From NCBI GenBank assembly GCA_965224515.1, contig OZ245051.1:1922001-1986000 (forward strand): a stretch of 64,000 bases of DNA. Direction: 5' to 3'. Shown one piece after another: positions 52,599-62,144 of this stretch. Position 1 is the stretch's first letter, and every line of letters starts with the position of its first letter. This DNA is from Sedimenticola_A sp040506425 (lineage in GTDB: Bacteria; Pseudomonadota; Gammaproteobacteria; Chromatiales; Chromatiaceae). A program made the translations under genes and the position numbers. The notes under the pieces are model-generated. The model saw nothing but the letters and a program-made list of their open reading frames with translations, was not told the origin of the DNA and made no database searches.

Positions 52599-53659
52599 TG
52601 GTAATGGCGGGTGGAACCGGTGGGCATGTCTTCCCTGCACTGGCTGTGGCCGAGGAGCTGAAAGCCCGGGGTGCCGAGATCTTCTGGCTCGGTGTTCCCG
52701 ACAGTTTCGAATCCCGAGTGGTACCTGAGCATGGTATCGAGATGGAGTGGGTCAGCATCAGGGGCCTGCGGGGAAAAGGGCTGCTTGGCTGGATCACCTT
52801 GCCGTTCCGTCTGTTTCGGGCCATGTCCCAGGCCGGGCTGGTGATGCTGCGCAGGGATCCTGCGCTGGTACTGGGCATGGGTGGTTTTGTTTCCGGTCCC
52901 GGTGGACTGATGGCAAGGCTGGGAGGCATTCCCCTGGTAATACATGAACAGAACGCAATACCCGGTATGACCAACCAGTACCTGGCCCGTATTGCGACCC
53001 GGGTGCTCGAGGCATTTCCGGATAGTTTTGATGCAAAGCGCGGTGCCGAGGTGACGGGCAATCCTGTGCGGTCTGAAATTGCTGCAATTGCGAATCCGGT
53101 GGAGCGCATGGCCGGTCGCCAAGGCCGTTTGCGCCTGCTGGTACTTGGGGGATCACTGGGTGCCCAGGCATTGAATGAAGCCCTGCCCGAGGCAGTGGCC
53201 CTGCTTCCCGAAGAGAGCAGGCCACAGGTGCGCCACCAGGCGGGTGCCAACAAGAGTGAGGATGCCAGGGCGGCTTACACCGCGGCAGGCGTAGATGCCG
53301 AGGTCACCCCGTTTATCTCTGATATGGCAGAGGCCTATGCCTGGGCAGACCTTGTTGTATGCCGGGCGGGTGCGCTGACGGTTGCTGAGCTCTCTGCTGC
53401 CGGTGTCGGTTCACTACTGGTTCCCTATCCCCATGCGGTTGATGACCACCAGACAAAAAATGCCGGATACCTGGCCGACAACGGGGCGGCACAGCTGCTA
53501 CCGCAGAAAGAACTGAACCCCCAGCGCCTGGCCCAGATGCTTGAACCGTTTCTCGGAGACCGGGATCTTGTGCTGGCGATGGCTCAAAAAGCACGTGCCA
53601 TGGCGCTGCCCGAGGCGACAAAACAGGTTGCCGATATCTGTGAGGAGGTGAGCCAATGA
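52583..53659 (+). CDS. murG: UDP-GlcNAc:lipid I transferase
   Basis: A 358-residue GT28 glycosyltransferase making lipid II on the inner face of the membrane. GGTGGHVFPALA near 10 is the lipid I-side glycine-rich loop; LGGSLGAQALNEALP near 190 and CRAGALTVAEL near 260 bind UDP-GlcNAc. Confidence 0.95.
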   Translation: MGTRVMVMAGGTGGHVFPALAVAEELKARGAEIFWLGVPDSFESRVVPEHGIEMEWVSIRGLRGKGLLGWITLPFRLFRAMSQAGLVMLRRDPALVLGMGGFVSGPGGLMARLGGIPLVIHEQNAIPGMTNQYLARIATRVLEAFPDSFDAKRGAEVTGNPVRSEIAAIANPVERMAGRQGRLRLLVLGGSLGAQALNEALPEAVALLPEESRPQVRHQAGANKSEDARAAYTAAGVDAEVTPFISDMAEAYAWADLVVCRAGALTVAELSAAGVGSLLVPYPHAVDDHQTKNAGYLADNGAAQLLPQKELNPQRLAQMLEPFLGDRDLVLAMAQKARAMALPEATKQVADICEEVSQ

Positions 53660-55098
53660 GCACCAGCGGTAAGACCCAGCTCAGACTGGCTGCAGAGGCG
53701 ATGGGGCGGATCAGGCAGATCCACTTTGTCGGTATCGGTGGTGCCGGTATGAACGGCATCGCACAGGTCATGCTTAACCTCGGTTACCGGATCTCCGGTT
53801 CCGATCTGAAAGAGAATGCCGCGACCAGGCGCCTGCAGGAGCAGGGAGCCCAGATCAAGATCGGCCACAAGGCGGGGAATATCGACGGCAGTGATGCGGT
53901 CGTGATCTCAAGCGCGGTGAACGAGTCCAACCCCGAGGTTGCCGCAGCCCGCGCCCAGCGTATCCCTGTGGTGCCAAGGGCGGAAATGCTGGCCGAGATC
54001 ATGCGCTTCAACTACGGCATCGCAGTGGCCGGCACCCACGGCAAGACCACCACCACCAGCCTGGTTGCCAGTCTGCTGGGTGAGGGTGGTCTCGATCCAA
54101 CATTTGTTATCGGCGGCAAGCTCAATTCAGCCGGCACCTACGCCAAGCTGGGTCAGGGTGACTACCTGGTAGCAGAGGCGGATGAGAGTGATGCATCGTT
54201 TCTCTATCTCCAGCCCATGCTGTCGGTCATCACCAATGTGGATGTGGATCATATGACCACCTATGGCGGTGACTTTGAACGGTTGCGCCAGACCTTCATC
54301 GAGTTTCTTCATCACCTGCCGTTTTACGGTCTAGCAGTCATCTGTGTTGATGATGAACACGCCCGCGGCCTGCTGCCGGAGATTACACGCCAGGTGATCA
54401 CTTACGGTACTGCAGAGGATGCGGATTTCCGTGCTACAGAGATACAGCAGGAGGGGCTGCGCACCCAATTCAGAGTCAGGGCCGCAGACGGTGACGATTT
54501 TGAGGTCACGCTCAATATGCCCGGTCGCCATAACGTTCTCAATGCACTGGCGGCCATTGCTGTGGCTCGGGAACTGGGTGTCGAGATCAGTGCGATCCAG
54601 AGGGCCCTTGACGGTTTTCAGGGAATAGGCAGGCGTTTCCAGACAAATGAGTGCCGCCTGCCGGACGGCCGGGAGATCCTCCTGGTGGATGACTACGGCC
54701 ACCACCCGAGAGAGGTCGCGGCAACCCTGGAGGCTGTGCGCGAGGGATGGCCGAAGCGGCGCATGGTGCTCGCTTTCCAGCCCCATCGCTATACCCGTAC
54801 CCAGGAGCAGTTTGACGACTTCGTGCAGGTGTTGTCGAAGCCCGATTTGCTGGTTCTGGCCGAGGTTTATGCCGCGGGGGAGGCACCTATTGCTGGCGCT
54901 GAGGGTCGTGATCTGAGCAGGGCCATCCGTACCCGTGGTCAGGTTGAACCCGTGTTTGTCGATCCCGTAGGGGATCTGCCCGAGGTCCTTGGTGGCCTGG
55001 TTCGTGACGGGGACATAGTTCTGACACTGGGTGCCGGTGATATCGGCGCCATCGCTGCGGCCCTGCCGGTGCAGCTGAGTGGAAAGGGGGAGGCGTAA
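53656..55098 (+). CDS. murC: UDP-MurNAc:L-alanine ligase
   Basis: A 480-residue Mur ligase adding the first amino acid. HFVGIGGAGMNGIA is the UDP-sugar-binding motif, GTHGKTTTTSL near 125 the ATP site, and VDDYGHHPREVAAT near 345 the late conserved block. It stops at TAATG, coupling it to an unrecognised small gene. Confidence 0.95.
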   Translation: MSTSGKTQLRLAAEAMGRIRQIHFVGIGGAGMNGIAQVMLNLGYRISGSDLKENAATRRLQEQGAQIKIGHKAGNIDGSDAVVISSAVNESNPEVAAARAQRIPVVPRAEMLAEIMRFNYGIAVAGTHGKTTTTSLVASLLGEGGLDPTFVIGGKLNSAGTYAKLGQGDYLVAEADESDASFLYLQPMLSVITNVDVDHMTTYGGDFERLRQTFIEFLHHLPFYGLAVICVDDEHARGLLPEITRQVITYGTAEDADFRATEIQQEGLRTQFRVRAADGDDFEVTLNMPGRHNVLNALAAIAVARELGVEISAIQRALDGFQGIGRRFQTNECRLPDGREILLVDDYGHHPREVAATLEAVREGWPKRRMVLAFQPHRYTRTQEQFDDFVQVLSKPDLLVLAEVYAAGEAPIAGAEGRDLSRAIRTRGQVEPVFVDPVGDLPEVLGGLVRDGDIVLTLGAGDIGAIAAALPVQLSGKGEA

Positions 55099-55268
55099 TG
55101 GACGAAGAGAAACCAGTAATCCGTCGCTTGCACATGGGTTGTGGTGAGCCCCTCAGGCTGGTCGTGCCCACCAGGACGGAGAGTGTCCCCGATACGTTGA
55201 ATGAGAAGGAATCCACTGAGGGCAAGGCTCGACATGAGAATTCGAACAGCAAGGGATTCAAGCGTTGA
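55098..55268 (+). CDS. Unrecognised 56-residue protein between murC and murB
   Basis: A 56-codon frame fitted precisely between two essential genes: its ATG shares one base with the murC stop (TAATG) and its stop shares one base with the murB start (TGATG). A GGGGGAGG ribosome site precedes it. The product is hydrophilic and rich in Glu, Lys and Arg, with a central MGCGEPLRLVV patch and no signal or membrane segment. In most gammaproteobacteria murB follows murC directly. Perfect coupling on both sides argues for real translation; function unknown. Confidence 0.6.
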   Translation: MDEEKPVIRRLHMGCGEPLRLVVPTRTESVPDTLNEKESTEGKARHENSNSKGFKR

Positions 55269-56167
55269 TGATGGCAATGGATAACAATCATCTGCGAGGG
55301 GAGCTGCGTTTCGATGAGCCCCTGGCCCTGCACACCACGTGGCGTGTAGGCGGTCCGGCTCGCCGTTTCTATCGGCCTGCCGACAGCGATGATCTACTGC
55401 TTTTCCTTAGCCGGCTGCCGGAGCAGGAGCCTCTTCTGTGGCTGGGTCTCGGCAGTAACCTGCTGGTCCGCGATGGCGGATTTGATGGGACGGTTATCGC
55501 CACCCAGGGTCGTCTCGAGGGAGTAACCCTGGTTGCTGGAAACAGGCTTCGCGTAGAGGCCGGGGTGGCCTGTGCCAAGGTGGCACGGTTTGCCGCCCGT
55601 GAAGGTCTTTGCGGTGCCGGGTTCCTGGCCGGTATACCCGGTACGATGGGTGGTGCCCTGGCCATGAATGCAGGGGCTTTTGGTGGTGAGACCTGGAAGC
55701 TGGTGACCGGGGTCGAGATGGTGGACAGGCATGGCCGGGTCCATTTGCGTAAACCTGGTGAGTTCGAGATAGGTTACCGCCATGTTGCGGGGCCTGAAGG
55801 TGAATGGTTTCTTGCCGCGTTGATTGAGCTGGAACCCGGTGATGTTGAGGCTGGTCAGCAGGCGATACGCAGCCTGCTTGAGCGCAGGGCGGCTACACAA
55901 CCTACCGGCCTGCCAAGCTGTGGTTCGGTATTCCGCAATCCCGAAGGGGATCACGCGGCACGCCTGATAGAGAGTGCCGGTCTGAAAGGGACAACCATAG
56001 GCGGGGCTGTTGTTTCGGAGAAGCACGCCAACTTCATCATCAACACCGGCGCTGCAACGGCAGCGGATATTGAGAGATTGATTGAACTTGTGCAGGAGCG
56101 GGTCGAGGCACAAAGCGGCATACGCCTGCACACCGAGGTTCACATGGTCGGCGAGGTGAGTTCATGA
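55268..56167 (+). CDS. murB: UDP-N-acetylenolpyruvoylglucosamine reductase
   Basis: A 299-residue FAD enzyme making UDP-MurNAc. HTTWRVGGPARRF, LGLGSNLLVRDGGF and GIPGTMGGALAMNAGAFG are its FAD-binding motifs; the catalytic Ser is in LPSCGSVFRNPEGD and the late Glu in the C-terminal IRLHTEVHMVGE. The length is that of the short type II form. Start codons at 55268, 55271 and 55277 are all possible. Confidence 0.94.
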   Translation: MMAMDNNHLRGELRFDEPLALHTTWRVGGPARRFYRPADSDDLLLFLSRLPEQEPLLWLGLGSNLLVRDGGFDGTVIATQGRLEGVTLVAGNRLRVEAGVACAKVARFAAREGLCGAGFLAGIPGTMGGALAMNAGAFGGETWKLVTGVEMVDRHGRVHLRKPGEFEIGYRHVAGPEGEWFLAALIELEPGDVEAGQQAIRSLLERRAATQPTGLPSCGSVFRNPEGDHAARLIESAGLKGTTIGGAVVSEKHANFIINTGAATAADIERLIELVQERVEAQSGIRLHTEVHMVGEVSS

Positions 56168-57087
56168 ACATCACTGCAGCAGACTTTGGGAAAGTGGCGG
56201 TACTGATGGGTGGCATGTCGGCTGAACGGGAAGTATCCCTTAACAGCGGACAGGCGGTACTGACCGGATTGTGCCGCAAGGGGGTGGATGCCCACGGTAT
56301 AGATGCCGGACCGGATGTGCTGGAGGTGATCTCTGCCGGTAACTTTGACCGTGTCTTCATCGTGCTGCACGGCCGTGGAGGCGAGGACGGTGTGATCCAG
56401 GGTGCGCTGGAAGTGCTTGGACTTCCATACACCGGAAGCGGCGTGGCCGGTTCCGCACTGGGCATGGACAAGTTTCGAAGCAAGCTGCTCTGGAAGGGTA
56501 TGGGGCTGCCGACTCCGGATTATGTGCTGTTGCGCTCGGAGGCAGACCTTGCTGCGGCTGAAGCGCTGGGCTTTCCCCTCATGATCAAACCAGCCCGTGA
56601 AGGTTCCAGTATCGGTATGGCCAGGGTCGGGAACGCCTCCGAGCTGGCTGCGGCCTGGAGCAATGCAGCAGGTTTTGACGCCGAGGTGTTGGCCGAGCGC
56701 TGGATCACCGGTGCTGAATATACCGCTGGCATCCTGGGTGATGATGTCCTGCCACTGATCAGACTGGAGACACCCCATACCTTTTATGACTACGAGGCCA
56801 AGTACCAGACGAATACCACCAGTTACCACTGTCCCTGTGGCCTGGAACCGGAGCGGGAGCGGTCACTTCAGTCCCTGGCCCTGGATGCTTTCCTTGCTGT
56901 AGGAGCCGGGGGCTGGGGGCGCGTGGATATCCTGATGGACGAAGAGGAGACGCCCTGGTTGCTCGAAGTGAATACCGTGCCGGGGATGACGGATCACAGC
57001 CTGGTCCCCATGGCGGCCAAGAGACTGGGTATCGGTTTTGACGATCTGGTGTGGCGGATCCTGGAAACAACACTGGAAGCTGATTGA
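56164..57087 (+). CDS. ddl: D-alanine--D-alanine ligase
   Basis: A 307-residue ATP-grasp enzyme. GGMSAEREVSLNSG opens the family, LHGRGGEDG contains the substrate-binding loop, PYTGSGVAGSALGMDK follows, and LLEVNTVPGMTDHSLVP is the metal-binding end. Its product is used by MurF. It overlaps murB by four bases. Confidence 0.95.
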   Translation: MNITAADFGKVAVLMGGMSAEREVSLNSGQAVLTGLCRKGVDAHGIDAGPDVLEVISAGNFDRVFIVLHGRGGEDGVIQGALEVLGLPYTGSGVAGSALGMDKFRSKLLWKGMGLPTPDYVLLRSEADLAAAEALGFPLMIKPAREGSSIGMARVGNASELAAAWSNAAGFDAEVLAERWITGAEYTAGILGDDVLPLIRLETPHTFYDYEAKYQTNTTSYHCPCGLEPERERSLQSLALDAFLAVGAGGWGRVDILMDEEETPWLLEVNTVPGMTDHSLVPMAAKRLGIGFDDLVWRILETTLEAD

Positions 57088-57929
57088 TGGCCAGGCGCAA
57101 GAGACAGAAAAAGAGCCAGAAGGTCTCACTGCTCTCCCAGGTGAACTGGGCGAATGTCGGACGCTGGCTGGTGGCAATGGTGCTGTTTGCCATGATGGGC
57201 AGCGCGGCTGCCTGGGGCGTGATGAAGCTGCGCGATCCCAAGGTGCTGCCGGTAAAGGTTGTTCGGATTGACGGTGATTTCAAACATCTGAAGCGTGTCG
57301 ATCTTGAGCGTGCAGTGGGTGACAGGGTGGATGGCAATTTCTTCACCATTGATGTCACAGCGGTAAGAAACGCGGCTCTGAGTCTACCCTGGGTGGACCA
57401 GGTCAGTGTGCGACGGGTGTGGCCGGATACATTGATGATGTGGGTGGATGAACAGGTGCCCCTTGCCCGCTGGGGTAAAACCGGGCTGGTGAATGCCAGG
57501 GGAGATCTGTTTGAGCCTGATACAGGGTCCATTCCTGAGGGGCTGCCCCACCTGGATGGTCCTGATGACAGTTCGGTGGCCGTGGTCCGTCGTTACCAGG
57601 CCATGGTCGAGTCGCTCTCGCCCCTGGGTCTGGAGATTGGCGAACTGGCGGTAGACGAGCGCAATGCGTGGAGACTGAGTTTTCTCGACGGGCTTGAACT
57701 GCAGCTGGGCAGCGTGGAGTCGGAAAAACGATTACAGCGTTTTGTAACTGTTTACGGACGTTTGAAAACAGAGCCGGGCAGCAGGATGCGACGTATCGAT
57801 ATGCGTTACACCAATGGACTGGCTGTTTACTGGGATAAAGATGTGCAGGGTCGTAGTGCAGAGCCGGTAAAGCCGGCCGCAGGTCAGAAATCAGAACGCG
57901 ACGTTACGACTGGAAGAGGACAGGTTTAG
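57087..57929 (+). CDS. ftsQ: Cell division protein FtsQ
   Basis: A 280-residue bitopic protein. The cytoplasmic head is strongly basic (MARRKRQKK), followed by one TM helix at about 27-46 and a POTRA domain (about 55-125; VVRIDGDFKHLKRVDLE, WVDQVSVRRVWPDTLMMWV). It recruits FtsB/FtsL. ATG 57087 overlaps the ddl stop by one base (TGATG). Confidence 0.92.
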   Translation: MARRKRQKKSQKVSLLSQVNWANVGRWLVAMVLFAMMGSAAAWGVMKLRDPKVLPVKVVRIDGDFKHLKRVDLERAVGDRVDGNFFTIDVTAVRNAALSLPWVDQVSVRRVWPDTLMMWVDEQVPLARWGKTGLVNARGDLFEPDTGSIPEGLPHLDGPDDSSVAVVRRYQAMVESLSPLGLEIGELAVDERNAWRLSFLDGLELQLGSVESEKRLQRFVTVYGRLKTEPGSRMRRIDMRYTNGLAVYWDKDVQGRSAEPVKPAAGQKSERDVTTGRGQV

Positions 57930-59165
57930 ATGACCAAAAAGGCAGAAAAAAACCTCATTGTGGGTCTTGATATCGGCACCTCAAAGGTCGTGGCGATAGT
58001 GGGTGAGATCAAAGAGGCTGACGAGATCGAGATCATCGGTATCGGTTCCCATCCATCACGGGGCCTGAAAAAGGGCGTGGTGGTGAATATCGAATCAACC
58101 GTGCAGTCGATTCAGCGCGCGGTAGAGGAGGCGGAACTGATGGCCGGCTGCGAGATCCACTCTGTTCATGCAGGGATTGCGGGCAACCATATCAGAAGCC
58201 TCAACTCTCACGGCATCGTCGCCATCAAGGATCGGGAAGTGACCCACGGCGATGTGGAGCGGGTGATTGATGCAGCGAGAGCGGTGGCTATTCCAGCGGA
58301 TCAGAAGATCCTCCATATCCTGCCACAGGAGTTCATCATCGATGAGCAGGAGGGGATCAAAGAGCCCATAGGTATGTCCGGTGTGCGTCTCGAAGCCAGG
58401 GTGCACATGGTGACAGGGGCTGTGAGCGCAGCACAGAACATCGTCAAGTGTGTCAGGCGTTGCGGCCTGGAAGTGGATGACCTGATTCTGGAACAGCTCA
58501 GCTCCAGCTACGCGGCACTGAGTGATGACGAGAAGGAGTTGGGTGTCTGCCTGGTGGATATCGGTGGCGGCACGACAGATATCGCGGTCTTTACAGAAGG
58601 CTCAATCCGGCATACCGCGGTCATTCCCATCGCTGGGGACCAGGTGACCAATGACATCGCAGTCGCGTTGCGTACGCCGACCCAGCACGCCGAGGAGATC
58701 AAGATCCGTTATGCCTGCGCACTGACCCAGCTGGCTGCCGATGATGAAACCATTGAAGTGCCCAGCATAGGCGACCGTCCGGCGCGTCGCTTGTCGCGCC
58801 AGACCCTGGCCGAGGTTGTGGAGCCGCGCTATGAGGAGCTGCTTGGGCTGGTGCTGGCCGAGTTGCGGCGCAGCGGTTTTGAGAACCTGATTGCCGGTGG
58901 CGTGGTGCTGACCGGTGGCAGTTCGAAAATGGAGGGTCTGATCGATCTTGCGGAAGAGGTCTTTCATATGCCGGTGCGCCTGGGTGTACCCCAGTATGTG
59001 ACCGGTCTGGTGGATGTTGTGCGCAATCCAATCTACGCGACCGGTGTTGGTCTGCTGCTGTTTGGCAATCAAAACCAGTCGACACGTCTGCAGGATATGC
59101 CCAGCGGGGGCGGGATGAAATCAGTATGGAACCGTATGAAGAGTTGGTTCCAGGGTAATTTTTAG
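57930..59165 (+). CDS. ftsA: Cell division protein FtsA
   Basis: A 411-residue actin-like ATPase tethering FtsZ to the membrane. LIVGLDIGTSKVVAIVGE is the phosphate 1 loop, CLVDIGGGTTDIAVF the phosphate 2 loop, and GGVVLTGGSSKMEGL the adenosine loop. The C-terminal SVWNRMKSWFQGNF is the amphipathic membrane-targeting helix. Confidence 0.95.
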   Translation: MTKKAEKNLIVGLDIGTSKVVAIVGEIKEADEIEIIGIGSHPSRGLKKGVVVNIESTVQSIQRAVEEAELMAGCEIHSVHAGIAGNHIRSLNSHGIVAIKDREVTHGDVERVIDAARAVAIPADQKILHILPQEFIIDEQEGIKEPIGMSGVRLEARVHMVTGAVSAAQNIVKCVRRCGLEVDDLILEQLSSSYAALSDDEKELGVCLVDIGGGTTDIAVFTEGSIRHTAVIPIAGDQVTNDIAVALRTPTQHAEEIKIRYACALTQLAADDETIEVPSIGDRPARRLSRQTLAEVVEPRYEELLGLVLAELRRSGFENLIAGGVVLTGGSSKMEGLIDLAEEVFHMPVRLGVPQYVTGLVDVVRNPIYATGVGLLLFGNQNQSTRLQDMPSGGGMKSVWNRMKSWFQGNF

Positions 59166-59239
59166 CACGATTCGGGATTGAATCGGTTTTTAAAACTTCG
59201 GGTGGCCGGCTTTAGGCCTGGTTAATGAGGAGAGAGGCA

Positions 59240-60424
59240 ATGTTTGAATTGATGGATGCATATAGTCAAAACGCGGTAATCAAAGTTGTGGGCGTCGGCG
59301 GTGGTGGCGGCAATGCCGTTCACCACATGCTCTCAGCAAATATAGAAGGTGTGGATTTCATCTGCGCCAACACGGATGCACAGGCGCTGAAAAACAGTGA
59401 AGTCAGAACGCTGCTTCAGCTGGGTACCAATATCACCAAGGGGCTGGGTGCGGGAGCCAACCCCGAGATCGGACGTGAAGCAGCCCTGGAAGATCGGGAG
59501 CGTGTCTACGAGGCCCTTCAGGGTGCGGACATGGTCTTCATCACCGCCGGCATGGGCGGTGGCACCGGTACGGGTGCTGCCCCGGTGGTGGCGGAAATCG
59601 CAAGGGATCTCGGTATTCTTACGGTGGCTGTTGTCACCAAGCCGTTCCCCTTCGAGGGCGCCAAGCGCATGCAAATCGCCAACCAGGGCATCGAGGAGCT
59701 CAGCCAGTATGTTGACTCGCTGATCACCATCCCCAACGAGAAGCTGTTGGCTGTGCTTGGCAGGGAGATGAGCCTGCTGACCGCCTTCAAATCCGCCAAT
59801 GATGTGTTGTTGGGCGCGGTACAGGGTATTGCGGAACTGATCACCCGTCCGGGCCTGATCAATGTCGATTTCGCTGATGTGCGCACCGTTATGTCCGAGA
59901 TGGGCGTGGCCATGATGGGCTCCGGCTCTGCCCGTGGGGAGACCAGGGCGCGTGATGCTGCGGAGCAGGCGATCAACAGTCCCCTGTTGGAGGATATCAA
60001 TCTCTCCGGCGCCAAGGGCATACTGGTCAATATAACTGCCGGTCTTGATCTCTCCATCGGCGAATTTGACGAGGTGGGCAGCACGATTAAAGAGTTTGCC
60101 TGTGATGATGCGACAGTTGTCGTGGGTACCGTAATCGATCCGGAACTCTCGGACGACCTGCGAGTCACCGTGGTTGCCACCGGCCTGGGTGAGATGGCCG
60201 GCAAGCGTCAGCCTGTACAGGAGGCGGCCCCGGTTCGCCTGGTAAATTCGGATGTGGTTGAAGCCGCGGCTGTTGTCGGCGGGGATGCCGTTGACTACCG
60301 CGAGCTGGACAGCCCTACCGCGATACGCAATCGCCAGGCTGCACAGAGCTACGTGGATGCAGCCCAGGAGCAGGATATGGACTACCTGGATATTCCTGCA
60401 TTTCTGCGTCGGCAGGCTGATTGA
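59240..60424 (+). CDS. ftsZ: Cell division protein FtsZ
   Basis: A 394-residue tubulin-like GTPase forming the division ring. The tubulin signature GGGTGTGAAPVVAEIARD is near 105. The short linker ends in DYLDIPAFLRRQAD, the conserved tail that binds FtsA and ZipA. ATG 59240 follows an AGGAGAGAGG ribosome site; an in-frame ATG five codons earlier overlaps that site. The 74-base gap before it and the 230-base gap after it are the first sizeable gaps in the cluster. In the second gap I saw no clear terminator, only the likely lpxC promoter region. Confidence 0.96.
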   Translation: MFELMDAYSQNAVIKVVGVGGGGGNAVHHMLSANIEGVDFICANTDAQALKNSEVRTLLQLGTNITKGLGAGANPEIGREAALEDRERVYEALQGADMVFITAGMGGGTGTGAAPVVAEIARDLGILTVAVVTKPFPFEGAKRMQIANQGIEELSQYVDSLITIPNEKLLAVLGREMSLLTAFKSANDVLLGAVQGIAELITRPGLINVDFADVRTVMSEMGVAMMGSGSARGETRARDAAEQAINSPLLEDINLSGAKGILVNITAGLDLSIGEFDEVGSTIKEFACDDATVVVGTVIDPELSDDLRVTVVATGLGEMAGKRQPVQEAAPVRLVNSDVVEAAAVVGGDAVDYRELDSPTAIRNRQAAQSYVDAAQEQDMDYLDIPAFLRRQAD

Positions 60425-60654
60425 GAGGGGTAGCGCCGGACCGTAATAAACTTGCAATGAGCATAGGAAACTGGTACTTATTGGGGAATTCCCTAATGTC
60501 GTACCGGGGATTGCAGAGGTAAGCAGGTCGGTTTGATGCCGTTTTAGGAATGTAGTGCCCGTTCAGTGCCGTTTTTGGCTGATCCGGGTTCGCATGTGTT
60601 ACCATTCGGCGAATTTATACCTGAAGCCGTTACGGTCGGGGGACTTAGGGCAAA

Positions 60655-61566
60655 ATGATAAGGCAGCGTACGCTTAAAAACGTTATCCGTGCCACCGGTG
60701 TTGGTTTGCACACGGGAGAGAAGGTCTACCTGACCTTACGCCCCGCTGCACCTGACACTGGTATTGTATTTCGCAGGGTTGATCTCGAAGAGCCGGTGGA
60801 AATCAAGGCATGTCCTGACAATGTGGGCGATACACGCCTCTCTACCACGTTGGTTCAGGAAGGTGTGCGCGTCTCCACCGTTGAGCACCTTCTTTCCGCC
60901 TTTGCAGGTCTCGGTATCGATAACGCCTATGTCGATGTAAGCGCTGCCGAAGTCCCTATTATGGATGGCAGTGCCGGTCCCTTCGTTTTCCTTATTCAGT
61001 CTGCAGGTGTTGAAGAGCAGAACGCTGCCAAGAAGTTCATTCGCATCAAGCGCAAGGTGGTGGTTGAAGAGGACGACAAGACAGCTGCCTTTGAGCCTTT
61101 TGACGGTTTCAAGGTTGCCTTCGCAATCGATTTCGACCATCCGGCATTCGAAGATCGCACCAAGTACGCCTCAATCGATTTTTCATCCACCTCTTTCGTG
61201 AAAGAGGTGAGTCGGGCCAGAACATTCGGCTTCCTGCGTGACATAGAGATGCTGCGCGAGCGTGAACTCGCTCTCGGCGGCAGCATGGACAACGCCATCG
61301 TCGTGGATGATTACCGGGTTCTCAATGAAGACGGCCTGCGCTACGAAGATGAGTTCGTCAAGCACAAGATCCTGGATGCCATTGGGGATCTCTATCTCCT
61401 CGGGCACAGTCTGATCGGTGCATTCAGCGGCTGTAAATCCGGCCATGCGCTGAACAACAAACTATTGAAAACTTTGCTGGCTGATGAGTCTGCCTGGGAA
61501 GAGGTGACTTTTGAAGAGGGAGATGCCGTACCCATCTCCTACATGAAGCCGGTACAGGCCAACTGA
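60655..61566 (+). CDS. lpxC: UDP-3-O-acyl-GlcNAc deacetylase
   Basis: A 303-residue zinc enzyme, the first committed step of lipid A synthesis. RQRTLKNVIRATGVGLHTGE opens the family; zinc ligands are in STVEHLLSAFAGLGIDN (His about 79) and in HKILDAIGDLYLLG (His and Asp about 238-242), and a late HALNN follows. The length is normal. Confidence 0.96.
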   Translation: MIRQRTLKNVIRATGVGLHTGEKVYLTLRPAAPDTGIVFRRVDLEEPVEIKACPDNVGDTRLSTTLVQEGVRVSTVEHLLSAFAGLGIDNAYVDVSAAEVPIMDGSAGPFVFLIQSAGVEEQNAAKKFIRIKRKVVVEEDDKTAAFEPFDGFKVAFAIDFDHPAFEDRTKYASIDFSSTSFVKEVSRARTFGFLRDIEMLRERELALGGSMDNAIVVDDYRVLNEDGLRYEDEFVKHKILDAIGDLYLLGHSLIGAFSGCKSGHALNNKLLKTLLADESAWEEVTFEEGDAVPISYMKPVQAN

Positions 61567-61588
61567 TTTTATACTTGCCGGACTAGGA

Positions 61589-62023
61589 CTAGCGTCCGTG
61601 CCTGCTTAGGCGCTTCAAGGCGGCGCTCAGTTCAGGGTCAGAGATGGCATCGGCCGTCTCAACCACCAGATCCGCGTTACTCCGGGAGAGATGCCGGGGA
61701 GTGTGGTGTCTGGTTTTTTTCGGGCTGTTGCCAATCATTACACGGATTGTTACCTTCTCAACCCTGATGCCATGTTGGTTGAGTTGGGTGCTCAGGTCTT
61801 TCGAGAAGAAGCGCAGCCGACTGGCCCAGGCCGACGAATCGGTGTAGAGGATAATGCGTCTCTCCTCTGTCACCACGGCATGACAGTGCTGGTTCAGGGG
61901 CGAAGGCAGCAGGGCGCGTATTTTGATGAGCAGTTTCTGCTGGGAGTGGTTTTTGGACAGTAACTCCCTGATTTTTGAATCAGTTCGCAGAAACTCACTA
62001 ATAATGCGCGGACGCTTGGCCAT
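61589..62023 (-). CDS. DciA-type (DUF721) protein
   Basis: A 144-residue basic protein with the DUF721 fold in its central part (about 28-95; LLPSPLNQHCHAVVTEERRIILYTDSSAWASRLRF). DciA-family proteins load the replicative helicase in bacteria lacking DnaC. The position between lpxC and secA, on the opposite strand, is the usual one in gammaproteobacteria. The C-terminal third is more variable and rich in His/Arg. Confidence 0.8.
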   Translation of the reverse strand: MAKRPRIISEFLRTDSKIRELLSKNHSQQKLLIKIRALLPSPLNQHCHAVVTEERRIILYTDSSAWASRLRFFSKDLSTQLNQHGIRVEKVTIRVMIGNSPKKTRHHTPRHLSRSNADLVVETADAISDPELSAALKRLSRHGR

Positions 62024-62144
62024 AGGCTAAAGAGATTGAATGAAGAGGACGAAGTCCTCATTGTAACCCGAATTTGTGGATGACAGGCTGACCAGGTTTC
62101 AGCGGTTTGTTACACATGTTCAAATTTTCGCTCAAAGAAATGAT

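Noticed and set aside
59333..60457. 374-codon open frame antisense to ftsZ
   Set aside because: It lies wholly over ftsZ in a G+C-rich region where long antisense frames are common, has no ribosome site and no family likeness.
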